This document shows positions 1 to 4,750 of a stretch of 5,655 bases of DNA, piece after piece. A model generated the notes under the pieces. The model worked only from the letters and a program-made list of their open reading frames with translations. It made no database searches and was not told the DNA's origin. The translations under genes were made by a program, and so were the position numbers. This DNA comes from an uncultured Clostridia bacterium (GTDB lineage Bacteria > Bacillota > Clostridia > Christensenellales > UBA1242). The first letter of the stretch is position 1. Each line of letters starts with the position of its first letter. The stretch spans positions 1 through 5,655 of the forward strand of contig CANQQH010000069.1 of NCBI GenBank assembly GCA_947625955.1. The letters run 5' to 3'.

Positions 1-38
1 AAGCCAATGCCTTTCATTAACCAATTAAAAAGCCCCAC
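1..38 (-). CDS. 5' end of a gene, possibly sepF (partial, leaves window)
   Basis: Reading leftwards from a GTG at 38-36, the frame is open to the window edge and gives MGLFNWLMKGIG. A ribosome site GAGGA (complement of 46-50) lies 7 bases before the GTG, and a TATAAT box lies further upstream (66-61), so promoter, ribosome site and start are in correct order. The short peptide is an amphipathic helix with a Met-Gly-Leu-Phe start. That resembles the membrane-targeting N-terminus of SepF, the FtsZ-anchoring division protein of Gram-positive bacteria. Only 12 residues are visible, so the family call is a guess; many small membrane-associated proteins start this way. The start itself is better supported than the identity. 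Confidence 0.45.
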   Translation of the reverse strand, partial: MGLFNWLMKGIG

Positions 39-60
39 GATCGTGTCCTCACTTTTTCCT

Positions 61-88
61 ATTATAGCCGATTTACAAGAAAAAACAA
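61..88 (-). promoter_or_regulatory. Candidate promoter for the left-edge gene
   Basis: On the minus strand a perfect TATAAT (66-61) is preceded, with a 16-base spacer, by TTGTTT (88-83), a weak -35 match. The -10 ends 22 bases before the GTG at 38, leaving room for the GAGGA ribosome site. The -35 overlaps the T-tract side of the terminator just upstream. Confidence 0.4.
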
Positions 89-108
89 ACTTTTTTCGCG
101 CAATTTGT
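80..108 (-). terminator. Weak intrinsic terminator after the Cys-rich membrane gene
   Basis: On the minus strand, ACAAATT (108-102) can pair with AGTTTGT (91-85), including one G-T pair, across a 10-base loop, and five T's follow (84-80). It lies 16 bases past the stop of the gene ending at 124. The stem is AT-rich and weak, so read-through into the left-edge gene is possible. Confidence 0.35.
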
Positions 109-123
109 CTATTTTTATACATT

Positions 124-846
124 TTAAGAAATATTATTTCGCATCTCAACATCGCAGATGCAGCTTTCAACAAGCATTTGGCAGAGCTTTGAAAAAACAA
201 GTTTTTCCTCTTCAATCGCCTTCAAGCACTCCATCGCCAAACCAAGATATTTTTGCGCCGCCAAAAGCAGGCTTTCAAAAATCTTATCATCTTGCGAAAG
301 CGTTTCTTCAAGTTGACTTTTAATGGCTTCCAAATCCGTGCAAAACTTTTGAAGCTTAGTGTAGAGATTTTTGTTTGACGGCTTCTCCTCGCAAAGCTTA
401 GAGACCTTTTGCGGCACATCGCTTAGGAACTTGAAGGCGCGAAAGCAAAAGTAGGAATTTTTGATTTTTTTCTGCGTTTTTCTTGGCAAAGCTTCGGCGC
501 GAAGTTCAATTAATTTTGCCGAATAATCTGTGATACTTTTTTCGCATTCTTTGGCTTTTGCGTCGCTGAGAAAAGCAAATGCGATAACATGATGATTTCT
601 TCCCTCAACAAACTCAATCCCCGCTCCGCCCATGAGTTGAACCTTGCGAACATAGTCCGCGAGTTGAATTTCAAGATGAGTTTCAAAAAGCGAGAGCAAA
701 AAATAATTGCGCCTGGAAAAGTAATCGTTTTTATAGTTTGTTTTTATTGCTGAAATTGTAATCACAAATAAAACACAAAAACAAACACAAAAACTTGCCC
801 AAATGCATGAAAATAAATTTTCCTTTCTCACTTTTTTGAATTTCAT
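124..846 (-). CDS. Cys-rich membrane-anchored protein of unknown function
   Basis: A 240-residue protein I do not recognise. Residues 1-10 are basic and residues 11-35 form one hydrophobic segment with no lipobox, so it looks like an N-in membrane anchor with the rest outside. Residues 65-105 contain GGAG (73-76), then a hydrophobic strand (HHVIAFAFL) and a helix starting SDAKAKECEKS. This strand-helix order is loosely like a SPOR-type peptidoglycan-binding repeat, but the match is weak. The remainder (about 105-240) is mostly helical and charged. Twelve cysteines are present, four inside or beside the membrane segment, which is high for an exported domain. The ATG at 846 has no ribosome site; a GTG five codons in is no better supported. 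Downstream on the same strand lies the possible sepF start, so a division role is conceivable but unproven. Confidence 0.7.
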   Translation of the reverse strand: MKFKKVRKENLFSCIWASFCVCFCVLFVITISAIKTNYKNDYFSRRNYFLLSLFETHLEIQLADYVRKVQLMGGAGIEFVEGRNHHVIAFAFLSDAKAKECEKSITDYSAKLIELRAEALPRKTQKKIKNSYFCFRAFKFLSDVPQKVSKLCEEKPSNKNLYTKLQKFCTDLEAIKSQLEETLSQDDKIFESLLLAAQKYLGLAMECLKAIEEEKLVFSKLCQMLVESCICDVEMRNNIS

Positions 847-856
847 AAATTGACAA

Positions 857-877
857 AAACGCGTCAGCGACGAGTTT
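857..877. repeat. GC-rich imperfect hairpin in the divergent gap
   Basis: AAACGCGTC (857-865) and GACGAGTTT (869-877) pair at 8 of 9 positions around a 3-base AGC loop. The patch is far more GC-rich than the surrounding gap. On the minus strand the hairpin runs into a T5 tract (859-855) only a few bases before the ATG at 846, so it has the form of a small terminator or attenuator directly ahead of that gene. It could also be a copy of a dispersed genomic repeat, since its short stem and 3-base loop recall the arrays in the right third. Confidence 0.5.
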
Positions 878-884
878 CGACCCC

Positions 885-910
885 CACTTTAATGAATATA
901 ATAGAAAGTG
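885..910. promoter_or_regulatory. Inverted repeat enclosing a TATAAT box upstream of groES
   Basis: CACTTT (885-890) and AAAGTG (905-910) form a perfect 6-base inverted repeat with a 14-base gap. The gap contains TATAAT (897-902). A candidate -35 is TTTCGA (875-880) with a 16-base spacer, a poor match. If this is a promoter it would give groES a leader of about 120 bases, and the repeat would be a plausible operator. It is not the CIRCE sequence. A chance occurrence is possible. Confidence 0.3.
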
Positions 911-979
911 ATTTATCTATCTTATGCGCCAAAACAGCAAAATATTTGTTTCTTCGCGAATTTTCGTCAATCATGTTTT

Positions 980-1008
980 TTTCGGTGCAAAGAAAAGATG
1001 ACTATAAT
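980..1008 (+). promoter_or_regulatory. Candidate groES-groEL promoter (-10 at 1003-1008)
   Basis: A perfect TATAAT at 1003-1008 lies 20 bases before the groES ATG, so transcription would start near 1015, just ahead of the AAAGGAG ribosome site (1016-1022). The leader would be very short. No good -35 is seen; TTTCGG (980-985) at 17 bases is weak. No CIRCE (TTAGCACTC-N9-GAGTGCTAA) or CtsR-type heptad repeat is visible in 850-1028. Confidence 0.4.
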
Positions 1009-1028
1009 ATGAAAAAAAGGAGAAGAAA

Positions 1029-1313
1029 ATGAAACTGAAACCACTTTTCGACCGCGTCATCGTGGCAGAGGAGAGTCCCGAGCAAGATAAGAACGGCATC
1101 TTCATCGGTGCACCAGCCAACAACAATGTGAAAATTGGAAAGGTGCTCTATGCCGGCGAGGGCAATCTTAACGACGACGGCACAATCGGCAAAATGTTTG
1201 TTAAAGAGGGCGACCACATTGTTTTCATGAAGTTTTCGGCTGCTGAGACCTCACTTGAAAACAAGCCTGTTTTGATTCTCAGGCAAACAGACATCTTGGC
1301 AATCATAGAATAA
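1029..1313 (+). CDS. groES: GroES, 10 kDa co-chaperonin
   Basis: Ninety-four residues, normal for GroES, the heptameric lid that caps GroEL and encloses substrate for folding in the cytosol. The N-terminus MKLKPLFDRVIV matches the family signature (PL.DRV). The mobile loop spans about residues 14-33, and its GroEL-contacting hydrophobic tripeptide is IFI (24-26), equivalent to IVL in E. coli. The roof hairpin follows as GEGNLNDDG (43-51), and the C-terminus LILRQTDILAIIE closely resembles Bacillota GroES. The ATG has a strong AAAGGAG six bases upstream. groEL follows after 17 bases, so the two form an operon. The tripeptide change is conservative and function should be intact. Confidence 0.97.
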   Translation: MKLKPLFDRVIVAEESPEQDKNGIFIGAPANNNVKIGKVLYAGEGNLNDDGTIGKMFVKEGDHIVFMKFSAAETSLENKPVLILRQTDILAIIE

Positions 1314-1330
1314 ACAAAAGGAGAAGAAAA

Positions 1331-2926
1331 ATGAAACAAATAATTTATGGAAACGAAGCAAGAAAAGCGCTTGAAAAGGGCGCAATGAGCGTTGTTGACG
1401 CCGTGAAGCTCACTTTGGGGCCAAAGGGCAGAAATGTTATTCTCGCGCGAAAATACACCACCCCGCTCGTCACTAACGACGGAGTTACAATCGCCAAAGA
1501 CATCTCCCTGCCTTGCCCTTTTGAGAACATGGGCGCATCGCTCATCAAGGAAGCGAGCATCAAAACAAACGACATGGCTGGCGACGGAACAACCACCGCA
1601 ACAATCTTGGCTGGCTCAATGATAAAAGAGGGGCAAAAAAACATTGCCTTTGGTGGAAGCGTGCAACTTCTCAACCAAGGCATCAAAGAGGCCGTGAATG
1701 TTGCCGTGAAGCATCTTGAATCAATCGCCAAACCCGTTGCAAGCAACGACGATATCAAAAATGTTGCAACAATCTCCGCCTCAGATAGCGAGATTGGCTC
1801 GCTGATTGCGAGCGCTTTTGAAAAAGTCTCGCGCGACGGAACTGTCTCGCTTGCCGATAGCGGCACATTCTCGACCTATCTTGATGTTGTTGAGGGGCTG
1901 AGCTTCGACAAGGGCTACCTCTCGCCCTACATGGTCACCAATCCTGAGCGCATGACGAGTGAGCTAAACAGCCCCTACATCCTTGTCACCGACAAGAAAA
2001 TAAACACAATAAACGAAATTTTGCCACTTTTGGAAGCCGCCATGCACGAGAATCGCTCGCTGCTCATCATCGCGGAAGATGTTGACAAAGATGTGCTCTC
2101 TGCCCTTGTTGTTAACAAATTGCGAGGCACTCTTTTGGTGAACGCCGTCAAAGCGCCATACTTTGGCGAAAAACGCAAGGAAGCACTTGAAGACATCGCG
2201 ACTCTCACAAACGCAACCTTCATCAGCTCTGACCTATACACCAGTTTTGCGTCGGTCACTGCCAGCGACCTTGGAAGCGCAGCGAGCGTCAAGATCACCA
2301 AGGACTCAACCTCAATCATCGGCGGTCAAGGCGAGAAAGAAAAGATTGAAAACTTGAAAAACAAAATCAAATATGAAATCAGCGTTGCCACCGACGACTA
2401 CAAGAAGACCTCTCTTGAAGAGCGACTTTCGAAGCTTGCAAGCGGAATTGCAGTTATAAGAGTTGGTGCTGCAACCGAAGTTGAGGCGCAAGAAAAGAAA
2501 CTCAGGGTTGAAGACGCCATCTCTGCCGTTAAAGCCAGCCTCAAAAAAGGCATCGTCAGCGGCGGTGGAACAGCATATCTTTCTGCGAAAAAAGCACTTG
2601 AACCACTCATCTCTTCGCTGAGTGGCGAGAAAAAAATGGGCGCCGAGATTGTTGCAAACGCACTTGAAGAGCCTTTCAAACAAATCATCAAAAACGCCGG
2701 GCAAAACGCAGGAACAATCCTTGCAAAACTTAGCGAATCTGCCGACCCTTGCTTTGGCTATAACGCACTCACAAACGAGTTTGGCAACATGTTCTCATTC
2801 GGCATCATCGACCCTGCCGAAGTGGAAATCTGCGCACTTTTGAACTCCGCCAGCGTTGCAACCACCCTTCTCACGACAGAATGTTTGGTTGCCGACATCG
2901 AGACAAACAGCGAAGATAAGCAATAA
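1331..2926 (+). CDS. groEL: GroEL, 60 kDa chaperonin
   Basis: A 531-residue ATP-driven chaperonin subunit forming two stacked heptamers that fold proteins with GroES. The ATP site is intact: LTLGPKGRN (28-36), D50 in NDG, GDGTTT (84-89), D395 in RVEDA, GGG (411-413) and D494 in IIDP, equivalent to E. coli D52, D87, D398 and D495. Apical-domain substrate and GroES contacts are conserved as Y196, Y200, L231, L234, L256, V260 and V261; the usual F204 is M201. The protein ends ...LVADIETNSEDKQ and lacks the Gly-Gly-Met repeat tail found on most GroELs. The ATG has AAGGAG seven bases upstream. A strong terminator follows, so groES-groEL is a closed two-gene unit. Confidence 0.98.
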   Translation: MKQIIYGNEARKALEKGAMSVVDAVKLTLGPKGRNVILARKYTTPLVTNDGVTIAKDISLPCPFENMGASLIKEASIKTNDMAGDGTTTATILAGSMIKEGQKNIAFGGSVQLLNQGIKEAVNVAVKHLESIAKPVASNDDIKNVATISASDSEIGSLIASAFEKVSRDGTVSLADSGTFSTYLDVVEGLSFDKGYLSPYMVTNPERMTSELNSPYILVTDKKINTINEILPLLEAAMHENRSLLIIAEDVDKDVLSALVVNKLRGTLLVNAVKAPYFGEKRKEALEDIATLTNATFISSDLYTSFASVTASDLGSAASVKITKDSTSIIGGQGEKEKIENLKNKIKYEISVATDDYKKTSLEERLSKLASGIAVIRVGAATEVEAQEKKLRVEDAISAVKASLKKGIVSGGGTAYLSAKKALEPLISSLSGEKKMGAEIVANALEEPFKQIIKNAGQNAGTILAKLSESADPCFGYNALTNEFGNMFSFGIIDPAEVEICALLNSASVATTLLTTECLVADIETNSEDKQ

Positions 2927-2956
2927 AAATATTAAAAACGTAAAAACCGAGCCAAA

Positions 2957-2999
2957 TTTTGCAACTTTTTGCAAATAAAAAATCAATCTTGTTTTGCAA
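2957..2999 (+). repeat. Three copies of TTTTGCAA after groEL
   Basis: TTTTGCAA occurs at 2957-2964, 2967-2974 and 2992-2999 in the short gap between the groEL stop and its terminator. Two copies are 10 bases apart. It may be a simple duplication in AT-rich DNA; no function is evident. Confidence 0.3.
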
Positions 3000-3005
3000 G
3001 GCACG

Positions 3006-3040
3006 AAAAATACTATCTTTTTCACGGATAGTATTTTTTT
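3006..3040 (+). terminator. Intrinsic terminator of groES-groEL
   Basis: A 12-base perfect stem (3006-3017 with 3027-3038) contains the core TACTATC/GATAGTA, has a 9-base loop and continues into seven T's (3034-3040). It lies about 80 bases past the groEL stop and directly abuts the lgt promoter. Confidence 0.88.
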
Positions 3041-3041
3041 A

Positions 3042-3070
3042 TTGACATAAATAAAATGATTTAATATAAT
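3042..3070 (+). promoter_or_regulatory. Consensus sigma-A-type promoter of lgt
   Basis: TTGACA (3042-3047), a 17-base spacer and TATAAT (3065-3070) match the vegetative consensus at every position. The -10 ends only six bases before the lgt ATG (3077-3079), so transcription should begin at or within a base of the start codon. The -35 begins one base after the T-tract of the groEL terminator. Confidence 0.9.
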
Positions 3071-3076
3071 AATTAT

Positions 3077-3889
3077 ATGACGAATTTTCTATTAAATCGC
3101 GTTGCGTTTAGTATTTTCGGCGTTGACATCTATTGGTATGGCATCATTATTACCGCTGGCATCTTGGTTGCGTTCTTTCTTGCCTTTGCACTTTGCAAAA
3201 GAAAAGGAATGTCAAGCGGAATCCCATATGAGATTGTGATTGCCATTCTTCCGCTGGGGATTTTGTGCGCAAGGCTGTTCGCCGTGCTGTTTGATAGCGG
3301 CCTTTCCATCACCGACTACTTCAAGTTTCGCGAAGGTGGAATGAGCATTATTGGTGCTATCATCGGTGGTGCAATCGGTATTGTTCTTCTCTGCATCATC
3401 CGCAAACGAAACTTCTTTGCAATCACCGACGTTTTGTGCACCGTTCTCATCTTGGCGCAGGCGATCGGGCGCTGGGGCAACTATTTCAACAGCGAACTCT
3501 ACGGCCAACTCATCACCAACCCGGCCCTTCAAAAATTCCCCATTGCCGTTCTTATCGACGGGCAATACTACGAGGCGCTCTTTTTCTATGAGAGTATGCT
3601 GAATCTTCTTGGCTTCGTTTTGATTATATGTTTGTTCTGGTACATAAAGGACAAAGGCGTTGCAACAGGAGCCTACTTCATCTACTACGGCACTGTTCGA
3701 TTCTTCCTTGAACCAAGGCGCCAAGCAGAATACATTTTAAAACTCGGAAAGTGGCAAATTTCAAGGGTTATGAGCCTCGTGATGATCCTCATCGGGATTG
3801 GCATTTTGACCTATGTTATAATCGCACATTTCAAATCTAAGAAAAAGGAGCAGACAAGTGAAACAGAAAAAGCTGTACACACAAACTGA
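3077..3889 (+). CDS. lgt: Lgt, prolipoprotein diacylglyceryl transferase
   Basis: A 270-residue integral membrane enzyme that moves diacylglycerol from phosphatidylglycerol to the lipobox cysteine of prolipoproteins, the first step of lipoprotein maturation. Family marks in order: YWYGI (19-23, usually HWYG), GGMSIIGAIIGG (87-98), the Lgt signature GRWGNYFNSELYG (131-143), YESML (171-175) and YYGTVRFFLE (203-212). These include R132, N135, E140, G143, Y204, R208 and E212, aligning with E. coli R143, N146, E151, G154, Y235, R239 and E243. About seven hydrophobic segments are visible. The residue aligned with E. coli H103, reported as important there, is I92. The ATG at 3077 fits the family N-terminus, and the next Met is 45 residues in, so the start is firm although no ribosome site precedes it. 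The 3' end overlaps the next gene by 32 bases. Confidence 0.95.
   Translation: MTNFLLNRVAFSIFGVDIYWYGIIITAGILVAFFLAFALCKRKGMSSGIPYEIVIAILPLGILCARLFAVLFDSGLSITDYFKFREGGMSIIGAIIGGAIGIVLLCIIRKRNFFAITDVLCTVLILAQAIGRWGNYFNSELYGQLITNPALQKFPIAVLIDGQYYEALFFYESMLNLLGFVLIICLFWYIKDKGVATGAYFIYYGTVRFFLEPRRQAEYILKLGKWQISRVMSLVMILIGIGILTYVIIAHFKSKKKEQTSETEKAVHTN
3814..3822 (+). promoter_or_regulatory. Possible internal extended -10 box near the end of lgt
   Basis: TGTTATAAT is an extended -10 (TGn followed by TATAAT at 3817-3822) inside the lgt coding sequence. It could start a short transcript near 3829 carrying only the downstream coiled-coil gene. No good -35 lies at the right distance, and the bases also encode Tyr-Val-Ile, so chance is a real alternative. 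Confidence 0.25.
3842..3850 (+). promoter_or_regulatory. Ribosome binding site that fixes a GTG start
   Basis: AAAAAGGAG lies inside the lgt coding region, with seven bases (CAGACAA) between GGAG and the GTG at 3858. It decides the start of the coiled-coil gene and implies translational coupling with lgt. Confidence 0.8.
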
Positions 3890-4601
3890 GGTTGACGAGT
3901 ATGTTCGCGACCTTATGACCAAGAGCGAAATCGCGCTGTCGAAACAGGCCGAGCGTCTTGAACAAGAGAACAAAGAAAAACAGCAACTTTCCGCTGCTCT
4001 TGAAGAGTATAAGCAGAAGGAAAAGTCCATTTCGCGTCTGCTCATTTTGTCCGAGCGCAGAGCAAAATTTCTTGAAACAACAACGCGTTCGCGCTGTGCG
4101 ATTGAAATTGAGAGGCTCGCGCGCCTCGTTGAAAAGTGGGACGACTTCTTCTCCCACCTCAACTCCACCTATAACGCCGAGGACAAAAACAAACTTGACG
4201 AGTTCAAAAATGAACTTTCAGCAACCATTGATTCCATGCTTGAAATGGAAAACTTGGTCAGCGATAAGCCACTAAGCGACTCCGAGAAAGCACTCGACAG
4301 CGAAATCAAACGCCTTTCTGTTATCAAAGACAAGAAGAAAACCGAACTTGACACGCGCTTTTCAAACCTTGTGAAAGAGTTCAATATGAAAATCGGCGAT
4401 AGTGCAACGCGCAAGCGTGGGCGCCCAAAGAAAGATAGCTTAGCAAACGTCAAAGATATTGAAAAAGAGCTAAACAAGAAGAAAAAGTCTCAAAGTCCTG
4501 TCTATCCTCCTGTTAGCGAAAGCGGGTTCGACTTCGAGGAAGCCCTCAACCCTACCGACAGCCTTGAAGATATCATGAAAGACCTCTTGAATGGCACCTA
4601 G
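3858..4601 (+). CDS. Coiled-coil protein, DivIVA-like N-terminus, AT-hook-like motif
   Basis: A 247-residue soluble, highly charged protein started by GTG behind a strong ribosome site within the end of lgt. The first part, YTQTEVDEYVRDLMTKSE (7-24), then AERLEQEN and a heptad helix to about residue 72, follows the DivIVA/GpsB pattern: a short EVxEYL-like motif followed by a coiled coil with an ExN turn and a conserved KSISRLLILS-type segment. A second helical stretch covers about 80-175. Residues 185-192, RKRGRPKK, match the AT-hook core (GRP flanked by basic residues), a minor-groove DNA-binding motif. The C-terminus is acidic (SGFDFEEAL, DSLEDIMKDLL) after a Lys-rich, Pro-containing linker. 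There is no signal peptide or membrane segment. DivIVA relatives mark poles and septa, which would suit a place next to an envelope gene. Family membership is inference; the AT-hook could instead be a charged linker. Confidence 0.75.
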   Translation: MKQKKLYTQTEVDEYVRDLMTKSEIALSKQAERLEQENKEKQQLSAALEEYKQKEKSISRLLILSERRAKFLETTTRSRCAIEIERLARLVEKWDDFFSHLNSTYNAEDKNKLDEFKNELSATIDSMLEMENLVSDKPLSDSEKALDSEIKRLSVIKDKKKTELDTRFSNLVKEFNMKIGDSATRKRGRPKKDSLANVKDIEKELNKKKKSQSPVYPPVSESGFDFEEALNPTDSLEDIMKDLLNGT

Positions 4602-4602
4602 C

Positions 4603-4719
4603 GGTAACATTTATCGCCTTCGGCGAATGACATTCGCTTTTGCAAAGCGAATTACATATTCAACTTCGTTGAAATTACATATCGCCTTACGGCGAATATT
4701 TACAAATAACGCTATTTGT
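4603..4719. repeat. Periodic array of five different short hairpins
   Basis: Starting two bases after the coiled-coil stop, five inverted repeats follow: TCGCC/GGCGA (4614-4618, 4622-4626), ATTCGCTTT/AAAGCGAAT (4632-4640, 4644-4652), TTCAAC/GTTGAA (4659-4664, 4668-4673), TCGCC/GGCGA (4682-4686, 4691-4695) and ACAAATA/TATTTGT (4702-4708, 4713-4719). All arms pair perfectly and loops are 3 or 4 bases. Centres are spaced 22-24 bases apart. Stem sequences differ, but the linker is nearly constant (ATGACAT, ATTACAT, ATTACAT, ATTTACA). No T-tract follows any stem, so they are not ordinary terminators, and there is no CRISPR-like unique spacer of constant length. Possible roles are RNA stabilisation, a REP-like repeat or protein binding. 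Confidence 0.8.
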
Positions 4720-4727
4720 GGTATAAT
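4699..4727 (+). promoter_or_regulatory. Extended -10 promoter of the small coiled-coil gene
   Basis: TTTACA (4699-4704), a 17-base spacer and TATAAT (4722-4727) preceded by TGG (4719-4721) form a strong vegetative promoter with an extended -10. Transcription would begin near 4734, just ahead of the GGAGAGG ribosome site (4737-4743). The -35 overlaps the last linker of the hairpin array, and the spacer contains the last hairpin. Confidence 0.8.
4702..4719. promoter_or_regulatory. Inverted repeat within the promoter spacer, possible operator
   Basis: ACAAATA (4702-4708) and TATTTGT (4713-4719), separated by ACGC, form a perfect 7-base inverted repeat reaching from the end of the -35 to the TG of the extended -10. 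A dimeric regulator bound here would block RNA polymerase. It is also the fifth unit of the hairpin array, so it may be a repeat taken up into the promoter and not a dedicated operator. Confidence 0.45.
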
Positions 4728-4750
4728 TATTGATATGGAGAGGTTACAAA

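Noticed and set aside
7..192. Plus-strand frame of 61 codons at the left edge
   Set aside because: It has no ribosome site and overlaps the better-supported minus-strand gene and the minus-strand promoter, terminator and start at 36-108.
869..886. tRNA T-arm (GTTTCGACCCCC resembles a TTCRA loop)
   Set aside because: The flanking bases do not pair as a 5-base T stem, and no acceptor, D or anticodon arm is found on either side.
850..1028. CIRCE operator or CtsR box
   Set aside because: Looked for TTAGCACTC-N9-GAGTGCTAA and tandem GGTCAAA-type heptads; neither is present, even with several mismatches allowed.
850..1032. Plus-strand frame of 60 codons ahead of groES
   Set aside because: It starts with TTG, has no ribosome site, ends in a Lys/Arg run formed by the groES ribosome-site region, and overlaps the promoter signals.
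1345..1866. Long minus-strand frame opposite groEL (173 codons), with similar ones at 1975-2319 and 2312-2704
   Set aside because: These are antisense to clearly conserved groEL sequence, lack start signals and have Ser/Ala/Leu-rich shadow composition.
3806..3822. TTGACC and TATAAT near the end of lgt as a full promoter
   Set aside because: The two boxes are only 5 bases apart, so they cannot act as a -35/-10 pair; only the extended -10 is kept as a weak candidate.
4603..4719. CRISPR array
   Set aside because: Units are 22-24 bp hairpins with varying arms and a 7-base linker; there is no constant 25-40 bp repeat with unique spacers.
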